Source: Novosphingobium sp. (GTDB lineage Bacteria; Pseudomonadota; Alphaproteobacteria; Sphingomonadales; Sphingomonadaceae). Taken from it: a stretch of DNA of 64,000 nt. The notes beneath the pieces are model-generated. The model ran no database searches. It had not been told where the DNA came from and saw only the letters and a list, made by a program, of their open reading frames with translations. Location of the stretch: contig NZ_JAIEPN010000068.1 of NCBI RefSeq assembly GCF_019748365.1, positions 20,478-84,477 of the forward strand, given 5' to 3'. Below, piece by piece: positions 35,026 to 45,312 of this stretch (positions within the stretch are counted from its first letter, which is position 1; each line of letters opens with the position of its first letter). The translations under genes and the position numbers were made by a program.

Positions 35026-36788
35026 CGGTCCCTCAGCCCAGCCGCTTTCAGGCGCGGTTTCTGCTCGAGCCCGCCGCCCTGCATGATCGCCTCGCGCAGT
35101 TCGTCGCGCATTTCGTGGATCGAGGCGATCACGGGGCCCATGGGGACGCCCATATCGACAAGCACGGCTTCGGAGAGCTGGAGCGAGCTTTCGAGCGTTT
35201 CGGGAACGGCATCGCTGGCGCCGGCGCGGTAGAGTTCGGCGGCGTGATCCGCATCGCGGGCGCGCACGATGATTGGCAGCTCCGGGTGTGCGGCGCGGAT
35301 GCGGCGGACGGTGCGGCTGACGAGTACGGGTTCGTCCATGGTGACGATGACGGCGCGGGCGGATTCGAGGTGGAGCTTTTCCAGCAAGGCCGCATTGGCG
35401 ACATTCCCGTAGATGACCGGATCGCCTGCGATGCGGGCCTGTGTGACGAGGGCTGGATCGGCGTCGACTGCAAGCCAGGGCACGTCATGCCGCGCGAGCA
35501 TTGCGCCGACGAGGCGGCCGACGCGGCCGTAGCCGAAGACAAGCGCCTGGCCTGAGGCATCGCTGGGGGCGGCAGCGACCGGGGCATCACCGGGGCGGTC
35601 CACCGCGCTGGCGATGCGGCGGCCCAGCATGGCAAGCAGCGGCGTGAGCGTGAGGCCAAGCGCGGTGATGATCTGCCAGAACTGGGCATTCTGCGGGCTG
35701 ATGAGGCCCGCAACTGCAGCGGCAGACAGCACGATCAGGGTGGTTTCGGACGGGGAGGCGAGGAGCAGTCCGACTTCGGCAGCAACGCCCCGGCTCGCCC
35801 CGCCGACGCGCAGCAGCAGTGCGGTGACGACCGCCTTGGCAGCCAGCACGGATGCGACGCCGAGCGCGATCTGGCCAAGCTGGCGCCAGATTTCGCCCAC
35901 ATCGATGCTCATGCCGACGGTGATCAGGAACACACCGAGTGCGAGGCCCTTGAACGGCGCGGTCAGCGCTTCGACTTCGCGCGAGTAGTCGGTTTCGGCG
36001 ATAAGGAGGCCGGCAAGGAGCGCGCCCATGATCGGCGAGAGGCCGGCGCCCGCGGTGGCGAGCGCGGCGGCGATCACCACGAGCAGGCTGAAGGCGAGAA
36101 ACAGTTCGGGGCTTTTGGTGCGCGCGGCGCTGGCGAAGAGGCGGGGGAGGAGGAAGCGGCCGAGCGTGAGCATCACGGTGACAATGATCGCGCCGCGCCA
36201 GAGCGTCGCGAAGAGCGCGGCGCCGCTTGTCCCGCCGGGCCCGAACGCGCCAAGCACGAAGATGATCGGGACGAGCGCGATGTCCTCGAGCAGCAGCATG
36301 GCAAGCGCTCGGCGGCCGACCGGGCTTTGCGTACCGGCGATGGGCAGAACCAGCGCGGTGGACGAAAGCGCGAGCGCAATGCCGAGCCCGGCGGCGGCAG
36401 GGATATCGTGGCGCATCGCGAGGAGCACGAGTGTGAGCAGCGCTGCGGAGAGCAGCAGCTTTGCCGCGCCAAGGCCGAAGACTTGCGCGCGCATGGCCCA
36501 CAAGCGGCCGAAGCTGAGTTCGAGCCCGATCTCGAACAGCAGGAGGATCACGCCAAGCTCGGCGAACGGGGCGATCGCCTCGGGCCGGGTGATCGTGACG
36601 TAATAGAGCGCGGGAAACTGGCCGACGATCCGGCCAAGCCCGAACGGGCCAACCAATACGCCGACAAGGATGAAGCCGATCACCGGAGTGATGCGCGCGC
36701 GGGCGAAAGCCGGAATGACGATTCCTGCCGCCCCGAGGACGACGAGAACGTCGCTCATCGAGGTATTGAATTCGAGATGGCCTGCCAT
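35022..36788 (-). CDS. CPA2-family monovalent cation:proton antiporter with TrkA-N domain (Kef/YbaL-like)
   Basis: A 588-residue membrane protein. About 12-13 transmembrane helices fill residues 10-390, including the discontinuous helix region [11 protein letters not shown] and the [13 protein letters not shown] segment typical of Kef proteins. A TrkA-N/RCK nucleotide-binding domain follows ([28 protein letters not shown], about 415-545). It would exchange K+ or Na+ for protons in the inner membrane, with NAD(H) or another ligand controlling the gate. The C-terminus is convergent with alaS and overlaps it by four bases. No KefF/KefG ancillary gene is adjacent. Confidence 0.92.
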   Translation of the reverse strand: MAGHLEFNTSMSDVLVVLGAAGIVIPAFARARITPVIGFILVGVLVGPFGLGRIVGQFPALYYVTITRPEAIAPFAELGVILLLFEIGLELSFGRLWAMRAQVFGLGAAKLLLSAALLTLVLLAMRHDIPAAAGLGIALALSSTALVLPIAGTQSPVGRRALAMLLLEDIALVPIIFVLGAFGPGGTSGAALFATLWRGAIIVTVMLTLGRFLLPRLFASAARTKSPELFLAFSLLVVIAAALATAGAGLSPIMGALLAGLLIAETDYSREVEALTAPFKGLALGVFLITVGMSIDVGEIWRQLGQIALGVASVLAAKAVVTALLLRVGGASRGVAAEVGLLLASPSETTLIVLSAAAVAGLISPQNAQFWQIITALGLTLTPLLAMLGRRIASAVDRPGDAPVAAAPSDASGQALVFGYGRVGRLVGAMLARHDVPWLAVDADPALVTQARIAGDPVIYGNVANAALLEKLHLESARAVIVTMDEPVLVSRTVRRIRAAHPELPIIVRARDADHAAELYRAGASDAVPETLESSLQLSEAVLVDMGVPMGPVIASIHEMRDELREAIMQGGGLEQKPRLKAAGLRDR

Positions 36789-36900
36789 CGTAACATTCTA
36801 GCCGGATAGGCCGTAATGTCATGGGAATAAGGTGCCGATTGCCTGCCCTGCGATCGTGTGGTTAGTCTTGACGCTTGTCCGGTTTCTTGGGGGAATTTCA

Positions 36901-38925
36901 ATGGCGACAACGACATGGCGCAAGGGTCTTGGCTGGGGCATGGCGGCTTGCGCACTGGCCGGGGCACTGCCGGCGATGGCTGAAGGCGGTGCGCCCGCAG
37001 TTCGCCATCCGGTCACGATCGACGACATTCTGGCGCTCCGTTCGCTCTCCGGGCTCGAATGCGCGCCGGATGGCAAACAGGCCGTCTATGTGGTGGGCGA
37101 GGCCGATCTCAAGGCCGACAAGCGGCGCAGCGCGCTGTGGCTGGCGGACCTTGCCGGCGGCGCGCCGCTGCAGCTGACGAGCGGCGAGGACAGCGCGAGT
37201 GCGCCTTCGTTCAGCCCCGATGGCACGCGGATCGCGTTTCTATCCAAGCGCGGGAAGGACAAGCTGGCGCAGATCTGGCTGCTCGATCGCCGCGGGGGTG
37301 AGGCGAGCAGGCTGACCGATGTGAAGGGCGATATCGCCGGATTCCGTTGGTCGCCGGATTCGAAGTCCCTGCTGCTGATGATCACCGATCCTGCGCCCGA
37401 GCCGCCCAAGGATGACCCGGAACGGCCGCTGCCGGTGGTGGTCGATGACGTGAAGTTCAAGGAAGACGGGACCGGCTTCATCACCGCAAAGGACCATGCG
37501 CATCTGGCGCTGTTCGATGTGGCAACCAAGGCCGAGATGCGGTTGACCGCCACGGATTCGTTCGATGTGACCACCGCCGAATGGTCGCCGGACGGCAAGA
37601 CCATCGCCTATCTCGCCAACCATGCGCTCGACACGGATGCACCGGCAACGGAGTGGCTGACCGTGGTGGAAGCGAAGGCGGGCGCGCAGCCGCGCGTGGT
37701 GGCCAGGATACCTTCGGCATCGGGGCAGTCGCTGATCTGGTCGGCCGACGGGGCGAAGATCACGCATCTGATGGGCAACGAGCCCAAGCTCAACCAGTAT
37801 AACCAGCCGCATCTGGCCCAGACCGAAGTGGCCAGCGGCAAGACCCGGCTCATCGTCTCGACAGCCGATATCTATTTGCAGCGGCTGGTCGATTTAGGCG
37901 GCGGACGGGTTGGCGCGATCCTTGCCGAGGACCGGCACGAGATCGCGGCGGTGATTGATCCTGTCTCGGGCGTGATCCAGCGGCTCGGCGATGGCAAGCT
38001 GGCCGTTGCGGACCAGTGTGGCAGCAGCAGCCCGAAAGCGCCACGCGCGGTGATCGCCAGCGGCGATGCCGTGATGCCCGAACTTTATGTGGTGGAAGGC
38101 GGCGCCATGCGCGTGCTGACGGCACACAACCGCGCCCTGAATGCCGGCATCGCCTGGTCCCCGGTGCGCGATTTTGCCGCGAAGACGAGCGATGGTAGCG
38201 AGGTTCATGGCCTGCTGACGCTCCCTGCGGGCTATGCCGAGGGGCAGCGCTATCCCACGGTGCTGTGGATCCACGGCGGGCCGACCGCGCAGGATGCGCA
38301 CGAGATCGATACGATGCGCCAGTGGATTGCGGCGCAGGGCTATGCGGTGCTCGCGGTGAATTATCGCGGCAGTTCGGGGCGCGGCGATGCCTATGGCACG
38401 TCCATCGCGGCTGACTGGGGCAACAAGGAAGTGCTCGACCTTAACGCCGCGACCGACTGGGCGGTGGCGCAAGGCATTGCCGATCCGGCCCGCCTGATGG
38501 TGGGCGGCTGGAGCTATGGCGGCATCCTCACCGATTTCCTCATCGTGCGCGACAACCGCTTCAAGGCGGCCTTCAGCGGGGCGGGCGAGGGCAATATCTT
38601 CGCGCTGTTCGGGGTGGATCAGTACATCCAGCAATATGCGCAGGAAGTGGGCGCGCCGTGGAAGGAACCCGAATTGTGGATGCGGCTTTCGGAACCGCTG
38701 CTCCATGCCGACCGGATCAAGACGCCGACGCTGTTCATGGGCGGGATTGCCGATGACAACGTGCCGCTGATCGGCGGGCAGCAGCTCTATCAGGCGCTCA
38801 AGCTCACCGGCGTGCCGACCCGGCTGGTCGGTTATCCGGACGAGAACCATGGGATTGCGCGGCCGAGCTTTCAGCGTGACCGGTTGGAACGGATTGTCGA
38901 CTGGTTCAAGCAACATCTGAAATGA
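36901..38925 (+). CDS. Exported S9-family prolyl-oligopeptidase-like peptidase
   Basis: A 674-residue exported serine peptidase. Signal peptide [27 protein letters not shown]. The N-terminal WD40/TolB-like propeller (about 50-390) has repeated [20 protein letters not shown] and [10 protein letters not shown] blades. The C-terminal alpha/beta hydrolase carries Ser538 in GGWSYGG, Asp at about 619 in GIADDNVPL, and His650 in [21 protein letters not shown] directly precedes the ATG. It is followed after 13 bases by the glutaminase gene, so the two may be co-transcribed and act in peptide and amino-acid use. Confidence 0.94.
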   Translation: MATTTWRKGLGWGMAACALAGALPAMAEGGAPAVRHPVTIDDILALRSLSGLECAPDGKQAVYVVGEADLKADKRRSALWLADLAGGAPLQLTSGEDSASAPSFSPDGTRIAFLSKRGKDKLAQIWLLDRRGGEASRLTDVKGDIAGFRWSPDSKSLLLMITDPAPEPPKDDPERPLPVVVDDVKFKEDGTGFITAKDHAHLALFDVATKAEMRLTATDSFDVTTAEWSPDGKTIAYLANHALDTDAPATEWLTVVEAKAGAQPRVVARIPSASGQSLIWSADGAKITHLMGNEPKLNQYNQPHLAQTEVASGKTRLIVSTADIYLQRLVDLGGGRVGAILAEDRHEIAAVIDPVSGVIQRLGDGKLAVADQCGSSSPKAPRAVIASGDAVMPELYVVEGGAMRVLTAHNRALNAGIAWSPVRDFAAKTSDGSEVHGLLTLPAGYAEGQRYPTVLWIHGGPTAQDAHEIDTMRQWIAAQGYAVLAVNYRGSSGRGDAYGTSIAADWGNKEVLDLNAATDWAVAQGIADPARLMVGGWSYGGILTDFLIVRDNRFKAAFSGAGEGNIFALFGVDQYIQQYAQEVGAPWKEPELWMRLSEPLLHADRIKTPTLFMGGIADDNVPLIGGQQLYQALKLTGVPTRLVGYPDENHGIARPSFQRDRLERIVDWFKQHLK

Positions 38926-38938
38926 GGTCTGCAAGTTC

Positions 38939-39877
38939 GTGACTGACATTGGCTCTATTGTTGCCGAGATCACGGCAGAAATGCGCGAGGCGACCGAGCG
39001 CGGGCGTGTGGCGGACTATATTCCGCCGCTGGCCTGCATCTCGCGCGACCGGTTCGGGATCGCGGTGGTCATGGCGGACGGCACGCTCCATCTCGGCGGC
39101 AATGCCGAGGAGCCGTTCTCGATCCAGTCGGTCTCCAAGGTCTTTTCGCTGACGCTTGCGCTGGGCATGGTCGGCGATGCGCTGTGGAGCCGCGTGGGGC
39201 GCGAGCCTTCGGGCAGCGCGTTCAACTCGATCGTGCAGCTGGAAACGGAGCACGGCATTCCGCGCAACCCGTTCATCAATGCGGGCGCCATCGTGGTGGC
39301 CGACGTGCTGCTGGCCGGCGGCGCCCCGGCCGAGGCGATCGCGGGCGTGCTCCGCTTCGTGCGCACGCTGGCGGCAGACGAGACGATCACCATCGATGCC
39401 AAAGTCGCCGCGGCCGAGCTTGCGACGGGCTATCGCAACATGGCGCTCGCCAACTACATGCGCGCGTTCGGCAATCTGCAGCACCCGGTGGAGCAGGCGC
39501 TGGGCGTCTATTTCCACCAGTGCGCGCTCGCGATGAGCTGTCGGCAACTGGCCATGGCGGGGCGGTTCCTCGCGCATGATGGGCGCGATCCGGCGACCGG
39601 GCGGTGCATCGTGACCCCGCAGCGCGCGCGGCGGATCAATGCGCTGATGATGCTGTGCGGGCACTACGACAATTCGGGCGAATTCGCCTTCCGCGTCGGC
39701 TTTCCGGGCAAATCGGGCGTGGGCGGCGGCATTCTGGCGGTGGTGCCGGGCACGGCCAGCATCGCGGTTTGGTCGCCCGGCCTCAATGCGAAGGGCAACT
39801 CGCAGCTTGGTTCGCTGGCGCTCGAGCGGCTGGCGGCAAAGACGGGCTGGTCCGTGTTCGAAGCCTGCCACGGCTAA
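38939..39877 (+). CDS. glsA: Glutaminase
   Basis: A 312-residue serine-dependent glutaminase of the beta-lactamase fold, converting glutamine to glutamate and ammonia. The catalytic SxxK is in [17 protein letters not shown], and other family blocks are [40 protein letters not shown] and [16 protein letters not shown]. The start is a GTG with GAGG about ten bases upstream. It begins 13 bases after the S9 peptidase stop, which suggests one transcript. Confidence 0.96.
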   Translation: MTDIGSIVAEITAEMREATERGRVADYIPPLACISRDRFGIAVVMADGTLHLGGNAEEPFSIQSVSKVFSLTLALGMVGDALWSRVGREPSGSAFNSIVQLETEHGIPRNPFINAGAIVVADVLLAGGAPAEAIAGVLRFVRTLAADETITIDAKVAAAELATGYRNMALANYMRAFGNLQHPVEQALGVYFHQCALAMSCRQLAMAGRFLAHDGRDPATGRCIVTPQRARRINALMMLCGHYDNSGEFAFRVGFPGKSGVGGGILAVVPGTASIAVWSPGLNAKGNSQLGSLALERLAAKTGWSVFEACHG

Positions 39878-39953
39878 ATCGGGGAATAGCCTCAAGGCTG
39901 GACTCGTATTCCGCGCAGGTGCGTCTTATTTCCCGCTCCCACTGGAGGATTTC

Positions 39954-40925
39954 ATGGCTACCACGCACAAGACCCGCATGCTGATCATCGGTTCCGGCCC
40001 GGCCGGACTTTCCGCCGCCATCTATGGCGCGCGCGCGGGGATGGAGCCGATTGTGGTGCAGGGCCTGCAGCCCGGCGGACAGCTCACGATCACGACGGAC
40101 GTCGAGAACTATCCGGGCTTCCGCGATGTGATCCAGGGCCCGTGGCTGATGCAGGAAATGCAGGCGCAGGCCGAACATGTCGGCACGCGGATGCTGTGGG
40201 ACACGATCACTGAAGTGAGCCTCGATGGCCCCCCGTTTCGCGCGCAGGGCGACAGCGGCGATGTCTATGAAGGCCAAGTGCTGGTGATCGCGACCGGCGC
40301 GCAGGCGCGCTGGCTGGGTGTGGAAGGCGAGCAGGAGTTCGGCGGCAAGGGTGTTTCGGCTTGCGCGACCTGCGACGGCTTCTTCTATCGCGGCAAGAAG
40401 GTGGTGGTGATCGGCGGCGGCAACACCGCAGTCGAGGAAGCGCTCTATCTCACCAACCATTCGCCCGAAGTGACGCTGATCCACCGCCGCGACAGCCTGC
40501 GGGCGGAAAAGATCCTGCAGGACCGCCTGATGAGCAATCCGCGCATCAAGGTGCTGTGGAACAAGGCGGTTGAACGCTTCACCGGCGCGCCGGGCGGTGT
40601 GCTCGAAGCGGTTGAACTGGTCGATACGGTGACGGGCGAAAAGTCCTCGCTGGCAACTGACGGTGCGTTTGTGGCGATCGGCCACGCGCCGGCGACCGAA
40701 CTGTTCAAGGGCAAGCTGGAGCTCGACGAGAGCGGCTACATCGTGGTGCAGCCGGGCACGCCGAAGACGGCGATTCCGGGTGTGTTTGCCTGTGGTGACG
40801 TGATGGACCACACCTATCGTCAGGCCGTGACGGCTGCGGGGACGGGGTGCATGGCGGCGCTGGATGCCGAGCGCTTCCTGGCCGAGCACGCCTTTGCGGC
40901 TGCACAGGCGGTGGCGGCGGAGTAA
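39954..40925 (+). CDS. trxB: Thioredoxin-disulfide reductase
   Basis: A 323-residue FAD/NADPH enzyme that keeps thioredoxin reduced. FAD-binding IIGSGPAGLSAAIYGAR at about 11-27, redox-active CATC in SACATCDGFF, NADPH-binding VVIGGGNTAVEEALYL, and C-terminal FAD motif GVFACGDVMDHTYRQAVTAAGTG. A GGAGG lies five bases before the ATG at 39954. It ends five bases from the convergent end of the exosortase-associated hydrolase gene, marking the left border of the XrtA cluster. Confidence 0.97.
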   Translation: MATTHKTRMLIIGSGPAGLSAAIYGARAGMEPIVVQGLQPGGQLTITTDVENYPGFRDVIQGPWLMQEMQAQAEHVGTRMLWDTITEVSLDGPPFRAQGDSGDVYEGQVLVIATGAQARWLGVEGEQEFGGKGVSACATCDGFFYRGKKVVVIGGGNTAVEEALYLTNHSPEVTLIHRRDSLRAEKILQDRLMSNPRIKVLWNKAVERFTGAPGGVLEAVELVDTVTGEKSSLATDGAFVAIGHAPATELFKGKLELDESGYIVVQPGTPKTAIPGVFACGDVMDHTYRQAVTAAGTGCMAALDAERFLAEHAFAAAQAVAAE

Positions 40926-40930
40926 CCAGT

Positions 40931-41707
40931 CTAGCGAGTGGCGTCGATCAGCCGCTCCAGCAGCCATGTTTGCGCTTCCTCGCCGGCGAAGCTGTGGCCG
41001 CTGCTGGCGTGACGCTGGATACGCGGGTCGCTGGCGGGCCACACGGCTTCGAACATCTGCGCGGTGCGGTCTCCGGTAGCTAGGAGGATCGTGACCGGGC
41101 CGGTGAAACGGGTCAGGCTCGCAGCCATCCTATCGACCAGCGATGATTTGACCGGGGCGGAGGCCGCTTGGCGAAGGCCGCGCGCAAGCTTGGCGAGGTT
41201 CACCCCGCCGGTGAGGAGACGCAGGACCTCGCGCGGGTTGGCGAGTTTGGCGAGATAGCGCTGGCGCAGCGCCGCGGGGGGGGCCGCATCGGCCTCGTCC
41301 GTTTCCAGCGTCCACGGATTGGCGAGGACAAGGCCATCAAGCCCCAGATCGGCGCCGTGGAGCATCAAGGCGGCAGCAGCGTCGCAATTGCCGAAAGCGA
41401 TCACCCGGCGTAGCGTTGGCACGGCGGCGCGGAAAGCGGCGAGCGCGGCGGCGATATCCTCGCGGGTGTGCTGGAAACCGGGATCGGTGCCGTCGCTCTC
41501 GCCCACGCCGCGTCGGTCGTAGCGGAACACGGGGATGCCTTCGGCAGCAAGTCTAGCCGCGATCTGTGTCTGTCCGCCCCAGCTGCCCGAACGGATTTCG
41601 CGTCCGCCCGAGACGAGCAGCACGCCGGTGGCGCCGGTCGCGGCTTCCATGTCGAGCGTGCCGACAAGGGTGTCCGGGCCGCATCGGAATGTAAGGTGGC
41701 GGCGCAT
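40931..41707 (-). CDS. Exosortase A system-associated hydrolase 1 (alpha/beta hydrolase with Cys nucleophile elbow)
   Basis: A 258-residue alpha/beta hydrolase of the XrtA-associated TIGR03100 type. Oxyanion region LVSGGREIRSGSWGG, strand-loop VFRYDRRGVGESDG. The nucleophile elbow is FGNCDAAAAL, so the usual Ser is replaced by Cys108. The remaining triad candidates are Asp213 in LLATGDRTA and His238 in SSGHSFAGEEA. A Cys nucleophile is as in dienelactone hydrolases and fits a thioester- or lactone-type substrate. It is the last gene of the minus-strand arm, and its ATG overlaps the stop of hydrolase 2 by one base. Confidence 0.88.
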   Translation of the reverse strand: MRRHLTFRCGPDTLVGTLDMEAATGATGVLLVSGGREIRSGSWGGQTQIAARLAAEGIPVFRYDRRGVGESDGTDPGFQHTREDIAAALAAFRAAVPTLRRVIAFGNCDAAAALMLHGADLGLDGLVLANPWTLETDEADAAPPAALRQRYLAKLANPREVLRLLTGGVNLAKLARGLRQAASAPVKSSLVDRMAASLTRFTGPVTILLATGDRTAQMFEAVWPASDPRIQRHASSGHSFAGEEAQTWLLERLIDATR

Positions 41708-42378
41708 CAGCCTTGCGCCTCTGCGGCGATCAGGCGGGCAAGCGCGGCGGATTGGGCGGGGTCCTCGCCGGGTTCGCTGCGCAGCCAGAGCGCGCTGCCG
41801 CCAAGATCGGACTGGCGGATCACGCGCTGCCCCTCGTCCTGCGGCACGGCGGCGTCGAGCCCGGCGACAAGTGCCGCGCTGAGGCGGTAGCCCGCGAGTT
41901 CAAGGCCCTTGTTGCGGCCCTGTTCGAGCAGATCCGCGCTGCTTTCCTCGCGCCCGGCTTCCTTGGCCGAGAGGACGCGGGCGCGTAGGAGCTGGCGCAG
42001 GATCGAGGCGCCTTTTTGCGGTTCGAGCACCCAGCCGGGCAGGCCGGTCGGAAACACCAGCGCGCCTCCGCGCACGGCAAGGACATGGGTCGCGCCAAAG
42101 TGCCGGGCGGCCGTGGCCATGGCATCGCGCCAGCTGCCAAGGCTCTGCGCCGAGAAGACTTGGCCGCTTTCGTTGCAGCCGGGGAGATCGGGCAGCATCG
42201 AATCCACGCCGAGCCCGTCCAATTGGCGCTGGGTTTCGACCAGCATGCGCCGCGTGCGGTTCATTTCCTCGAACAGCGGCGGCACGATCAGCAGGCGGAC
42301 GGCGCGCGCGCGGTCGAACAGGACGGCGTATTCATCCGCAATGCCGGAAGGACCGGGGCAAGGCCAGGTTGCCGGCAT
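41707..42378 (-). CDS. Exosortase A system-associated hydrolase 2, probably without a Ser nucleophile
   Basis: A 223-residue protein of the XrtA-associated hydrolase 2 type (TIGR03101-like). VRLLIVPPLFEEMNRTRRMLVETQRQLDGLG and the DSMLPDLPGCNESG block are family features. The expected elbow reads LAVRGGALVF, with no Ser or Cys at the nucleophile position, so it may be non-catalytic or use another mechanism. I choose the ATG at 42378, ten bases after the acyl carrier protein stop. The longer in-frame reading overlaps the carrier-protein gene. Confidence 0.82.
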   Translation of the reverse strand: MPATWPCPGPSGIADEYAVLFDRARAVRLLIVPPLFEEMNRTRRMLVETQRQLDGLGVDSMLPDLPGCNESGQVFSAQSLGSWRDAMATAARHFGATHVLAVRGGALVFPTGLPGWVLEPQKGASILRQLLRARVLSAKEAGREESSADLLEQGRNKGLELAGYRLSAALVAGLDAAVPQDEGQRVIRQSDLGGSALWLRSEPGEDPAQSAALARLIAAEAQG

Positions 42379-42388
42379 ACGCTTCGGC

Positions 42389-42658
42389 TCAGGCCTCGCC
42401 GCGCTTGCGGGCGATGAAGGCGAGGAGATCGCCATAAGTGCCGAGCATGTCGCCATCGACTTCGTCATCATCGATCACGATATCGAAGCGGTCCTCGATT
42501 TCGGTGAGCAGTCCGGCAACGGCCATCGAGTCGAGCTCGGGAAGCGCGCCGAACAGGCCGCTGTCTGCCGTCAGCGCGGCAGCGCGGGCGGCGCCAAGGC
42601 CGAGCACGTCGTTCAACAGGCTGCGCAGGTCGGTGTCGGTCTGGTCGGTCGAAGTCAC
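42389..42658 (-). CDS. Acyl carrier protein of the XrtA cluster
   Basis: An 89-residue acidic four-helix carrier protein. The 4'-phosphopantetheine attachment is Ser44 in LPELDSMAVAGLL. It has the expected long first helix, the DSxx-helix II and the acidic EIEDRFDIVIDDDEVDGDMLGTYGDL stretch. The start codon is GTG. It lies between the FemAB/GNAT-like gene (36 bases upstream) and hydrolase 2. A dedicated carrier next to an AMP-forming ligase implies an acyl or aminoacyl group loaded on it for transfer. Confidence 0.92.
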   Translation of the reverse strand: MTSTDQTDTDLRSLLNDVLGLGAARAAALTADSGLFGALPELDSMAVAGLLTEIEDRFDIVIDDDEVDGDMLGTYGDLLAFIARKRGEA

Positions 42659-42694
42659 GATTAAAGCCTTGTGATGAAAGGATTGGTGCGCGCC

Positions 42695-43738
42695 TTAACC
42701 AGCGGCCTGCGGGGAAACAAGCGCATCGCCGGCACGGGGGCGCAGCATGCGACGGGCTGCCAGGCGGGCGAGTGCTGGCCAGTGGCCGACGGCGGCGGGG
42801 CGATAGAACCGGAGCGCGTAGCGCGGGCGCTGCGCTTCCATCCAGTCCCGCTTGTAGGGATCGTCGCCGGTGCCGAAATCGACGGTGTGGACGTCGTCCT
42901 CGTCGATGACGTGGCGGAAAAGCGCGGCGGTGAGCAGGGTCCCTGGGGAATGGGCACGGTGGGCCTCATCGTGCGCAAGCTTGTGGATCCATGCGGTGCC
43001 GCCCTCGACCGTCCAGAACTGCGCGGCGACGGGCTGGCCATCGATCTCGGCGACCCCCATCCGCAGCGCGCCGGCGGCGCTTTCGGCCTTTGCAAAGGCA
43101 CGCAGGAATGCGGGGTTTCCTTCCTGCGGCTTCCAGCTCTTCGCGTAGATCGCCTCGTAAGCGGCCCAATCGGCCTCGCCGAAAACCGTCTCGATACGCA
43201 GGGAAACCTTGCCGCGCGCGGTTTTGCGACGGACGGTTTCGCGCAATTGACCGGGGCGGGCGGCCCAGTATTCGGCGAAGCTGCGGCCCGCGAGCGAGAG
43301 GATGTGGTTGGTGTCGCAAGGTTCGGCCACGCCGATCCAGCCGGCGGCGCGGAACGCCTTGGCAAGCGATGCGGCTTCGGCTTCCGGCATGGGCGCGAGC
43401 TGGACAGCGCCGGTCGGGGCGAGGCTGCGGGCCAGCGCTTCGAGAAGCGTGGGGGCCTTTGCGGGATCACTTGCCAGCGGCCGCACGAAGAAGCTGTACC
43501 AGGTGCCGAGCGGGGCGGCGCCGCCGGGGCCTTCGCAGAACGGGAGGACGGCAAGCGCATCGCCCTCGCGCGCGATAGCAAGCTTGCAGGTGCTGCCGGG
43601 CAGGCAATGCTCGGCGAGGAGCGCGAGCCACTCCAGCCGGTCAAACGGCGCGCTGACGGGCGAACGGCCGAGCAGCGCAGCGAGCGCCGGGTCGGCTTGC
43701 GCTTCCCGCAAATCAGCGTGATAGACCGTCACACCCAA
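42695..43738 (-). CDS. FemAB/GNAT-like acyltransferase of the XrtA cluster
   Basis: A 347-residue protein with two tandem GNAT-like halves, as in FemAB/acetyltransferase-6 proteins. The first half has PFDRLEWLALLAEH and the second QLRETVRRKTARGK, YEAIYAKSWK, HKLAHDEAHRAHSPGTLLTAALFRHVI and DFGTGDDPYKRDWM. The last block is the usual end of the CelD/BcsL-type acetyltransferase domain. It probably moves an acyl group, perhaps from the neighbouring carrier protein, to a sugar or peptide. I place the start at the TTG at 43738, where AGGA lies eight bases upstream. An upstream ATG at 43795 would overlap the divergent ligase gene and is unlikely. Confidence 0.85.
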   Translation of the reverse strand: MGVTVYHADLREAQADPALAALLGRSPVSAPFDRLEWLALLAEHCLPGSTCKLAIAREGDALAVLPFCEGPGGAAPLGTWYSFFVRPLASDPAKAPTLLEALARSLAPTGAVQLAPMPEAEAASLAKAFRAAGWIGVAEPCDTNHILSLAGRSFAEYWAARPGQLRETVRRKTARGKVSLRIETVFGEADWAAYEAIYAKSWKPQEGNPAFLRAFAKAESAAGALRMGVAEIDGQPVAAQFWTVEGGTAWIHKLAHDEAHRAHSPGTLLTAALFRHVIDEDDVHTVDFGTGDDPYKRDWMEAQRPRYALRFYRPAAVGHWPALARLAARRMLRPRAGDALVSPQAAG

Positions 43739-43773
43739 TTGTCCGTTCCTGCCTTTACGCCCGAGAGAACCGC

Positions 43774-45309
43774 TTGCCTGCAGCGCCCGATCCAACCGTC
43801 TATCCGCTCGACCACCTCGCGCTGCGGGGACGGCCTGACGCGGAAGCGCTGGTCTTCAGAACGCACACGCTTAGCTATGAGGCGTTAAATCGGCGTTTAG
43901 GACAACTGGCGGCCTGGCTCGTGGCCGAGGTGGCGGAGCCGGGCGCGCGGGTGGCGACGTGGCTGCCCAAGAGCGAACTTGCCTGCCTGATGCCCTTGGC
44001 CGCGGTGCGGGCGGGACTGGTGCATGTGCCGGTGAACCCGCTGCTCAAGCGCGGGCAGGTTGCGCATATCCTTGCCGACAGCGGGGCGCGGCTGCTCCTT
44101 TCGAACGCGGGGCGGCTTTCCACGCTTGAGGGGGATGATTTTGCCGAGGCGTCGGCGATGGAGGAAGGCGCGGTCTGGGCGGAGGCAGAAGAGTTCGCGC
44201 CGCTGGGGCCTTCGGAGGCCGCGCCGGATGCGCTGGCGGCGATCCTCTATACCAGCGGTTCGACCGGGCGGCCCAAGGGCGTGATGCTCAGCCATGCCAA
44301 CATGTGGCTCGGCGCGGTGAGCGTGGCGCACTATCTGGGCGTGGGCGAGGACGACCGCGTGCTGGCGGTGCTGCCGCTGGCGTTCGATTATGGGCAGAAC
44401 CAGCTGCTTTCGACCTGGTACGCGGGCGGGGTGGTGGTGCCGCTCGATTATCTTATGCCGCGCGATGTGATGAAGGCGGTGGAGCGCCATGACGTCACCA
44501 CGATTGCGGCCGTACCGCCTTTGTGGCTGCAACTGACGGAACTCGATTGGCCCGAGGCGGTGGCGGCGAAGCTCAGGCGGCTGACCAATAGCGGGGGGGC
44601 GCTGACCGAGCCTCTGGTGCGCAACTTGCGGGCTCGGTTTCCTGAAGCGCGGCTGTTTCCGATGTACGGGCTGACGGAGGCGTTCCGCTCGACGTATCTC
44701 GATCCGTCGCTGGTCGACGCGCATCCCACTTCGATCGGCACCGCGATCCCGTTTGCCGAGGTCATGGTGGTGGCGGACGATGGACGGGAGGCCGGGCCAG
44801 ACGAGGAGGGCGAACTGGTCCACGCCGGGCCGCTGGTGGCGCAAGGATACTGGCGCGATGCCGAGCGGACGGCGGAACGGTTCAAGCCGGCGCCGGCGTT
44901 CTCGCGGATGGGCGGCATGGCGGTGTGGTCGGGCGATCGGGTGCGGCGCGATGCGGCGGGGCTGCTCCACTTTGCCGGGCGGCGCGATGCGATGATCAAG
45001 ACCAGCGGCAACCGGGTGAGCCCGCAGGAAGTGGAGGATGCCGCCATCGCAACCGGGCTGGTGGCCGAGGCGGTAGCGCTGGGGCTGCCCGATCCGGCGC
45101 TGGGGCAGGCAATCCACCTTGTGGCGCGGGCCAAGGGCGATGCGGCTCAGGCCGAAGCGGCGCTGCCCGCAGCACTGGCGCGCGAGCTGCCCGGTTTCAT
45201 GGTGCCGCGCGTGATCCATTGGCGCGAGGAAATGCCGCTGAGCCCCAATGGCAAGCTCGACCGCACGGGTCTTTACCAGGAATTATCGGCCGCCGTGGCA
45301 GGGGGCTGA
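43774..45309 (+). CDS. Acyl-CoA ligase (AMP-forming), exosortase A system-associated
   Basis: A 511-residue ANL-superfamily adenylating enzyme (TIGR03098-like). AMP-binding P-loop ILYTSGSTGRPKGVMLSHANM, motif FPMYGLTEAFRSTYLD, the hinge GLLHFAGRRDAMIKTSGNRVSPQEVE, and the catalytic Lys in MPLSPNGKLDRTGLY. Its likely job is to activate a carboxylic acid and load it on CoA or on the carrier protein encoded across the divergent promoter. The start is TTG with GAGAGAA a few bases upstream. It is followed three bases later by the PLP decarboxylase. Both divergent genes starting with TTG is unusual. Confidence 0.93.
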   Translation: MPAAPDPTVYPLDHLALRGRPDAEALVFRTHTLSYEALNRRLGQLAAWLVAEVAEPGARVATWLPKSELACLMPLAAVRAGLVHVPVNPLLKRGQVAHILADSGARLLLSNAGRLSTLEGDDFAEASAMEEGAVWAEAEEFAPLGPSEAAPDALAAILYTSGSTGRPKGVMLSHANMWLGAVSVAHYLGVGEDDRVLAVLPLAFDYGQNQLLSTWYAGGVVVPLDYLMPRDVMKAVERHDVTTIAAVPPLWLQLTELDWPEAVAAKLRRLTNSGGALTEPLVRNLRARFPEARLFPMYGLTEAFRSTYLDPSLVDAHPTSIGTAIPFAEVMVVADDGREAGPDEEGELVHAGPLVAQGYWRDAERTAERFKPAPAFSRMGGMAVWSGDRVRRDAAGLLHFAGRRDAMIKTSGNRVSPQEVEDAAIATGLVAEAVALGLPDPALGQAIHLVARAKGDAAQAEAALPAALARELPGFMVPRVIHWREEMPLSPNGKLDRTGLYQELSAAVAGG

Positions 45310-45312
45310 ACC

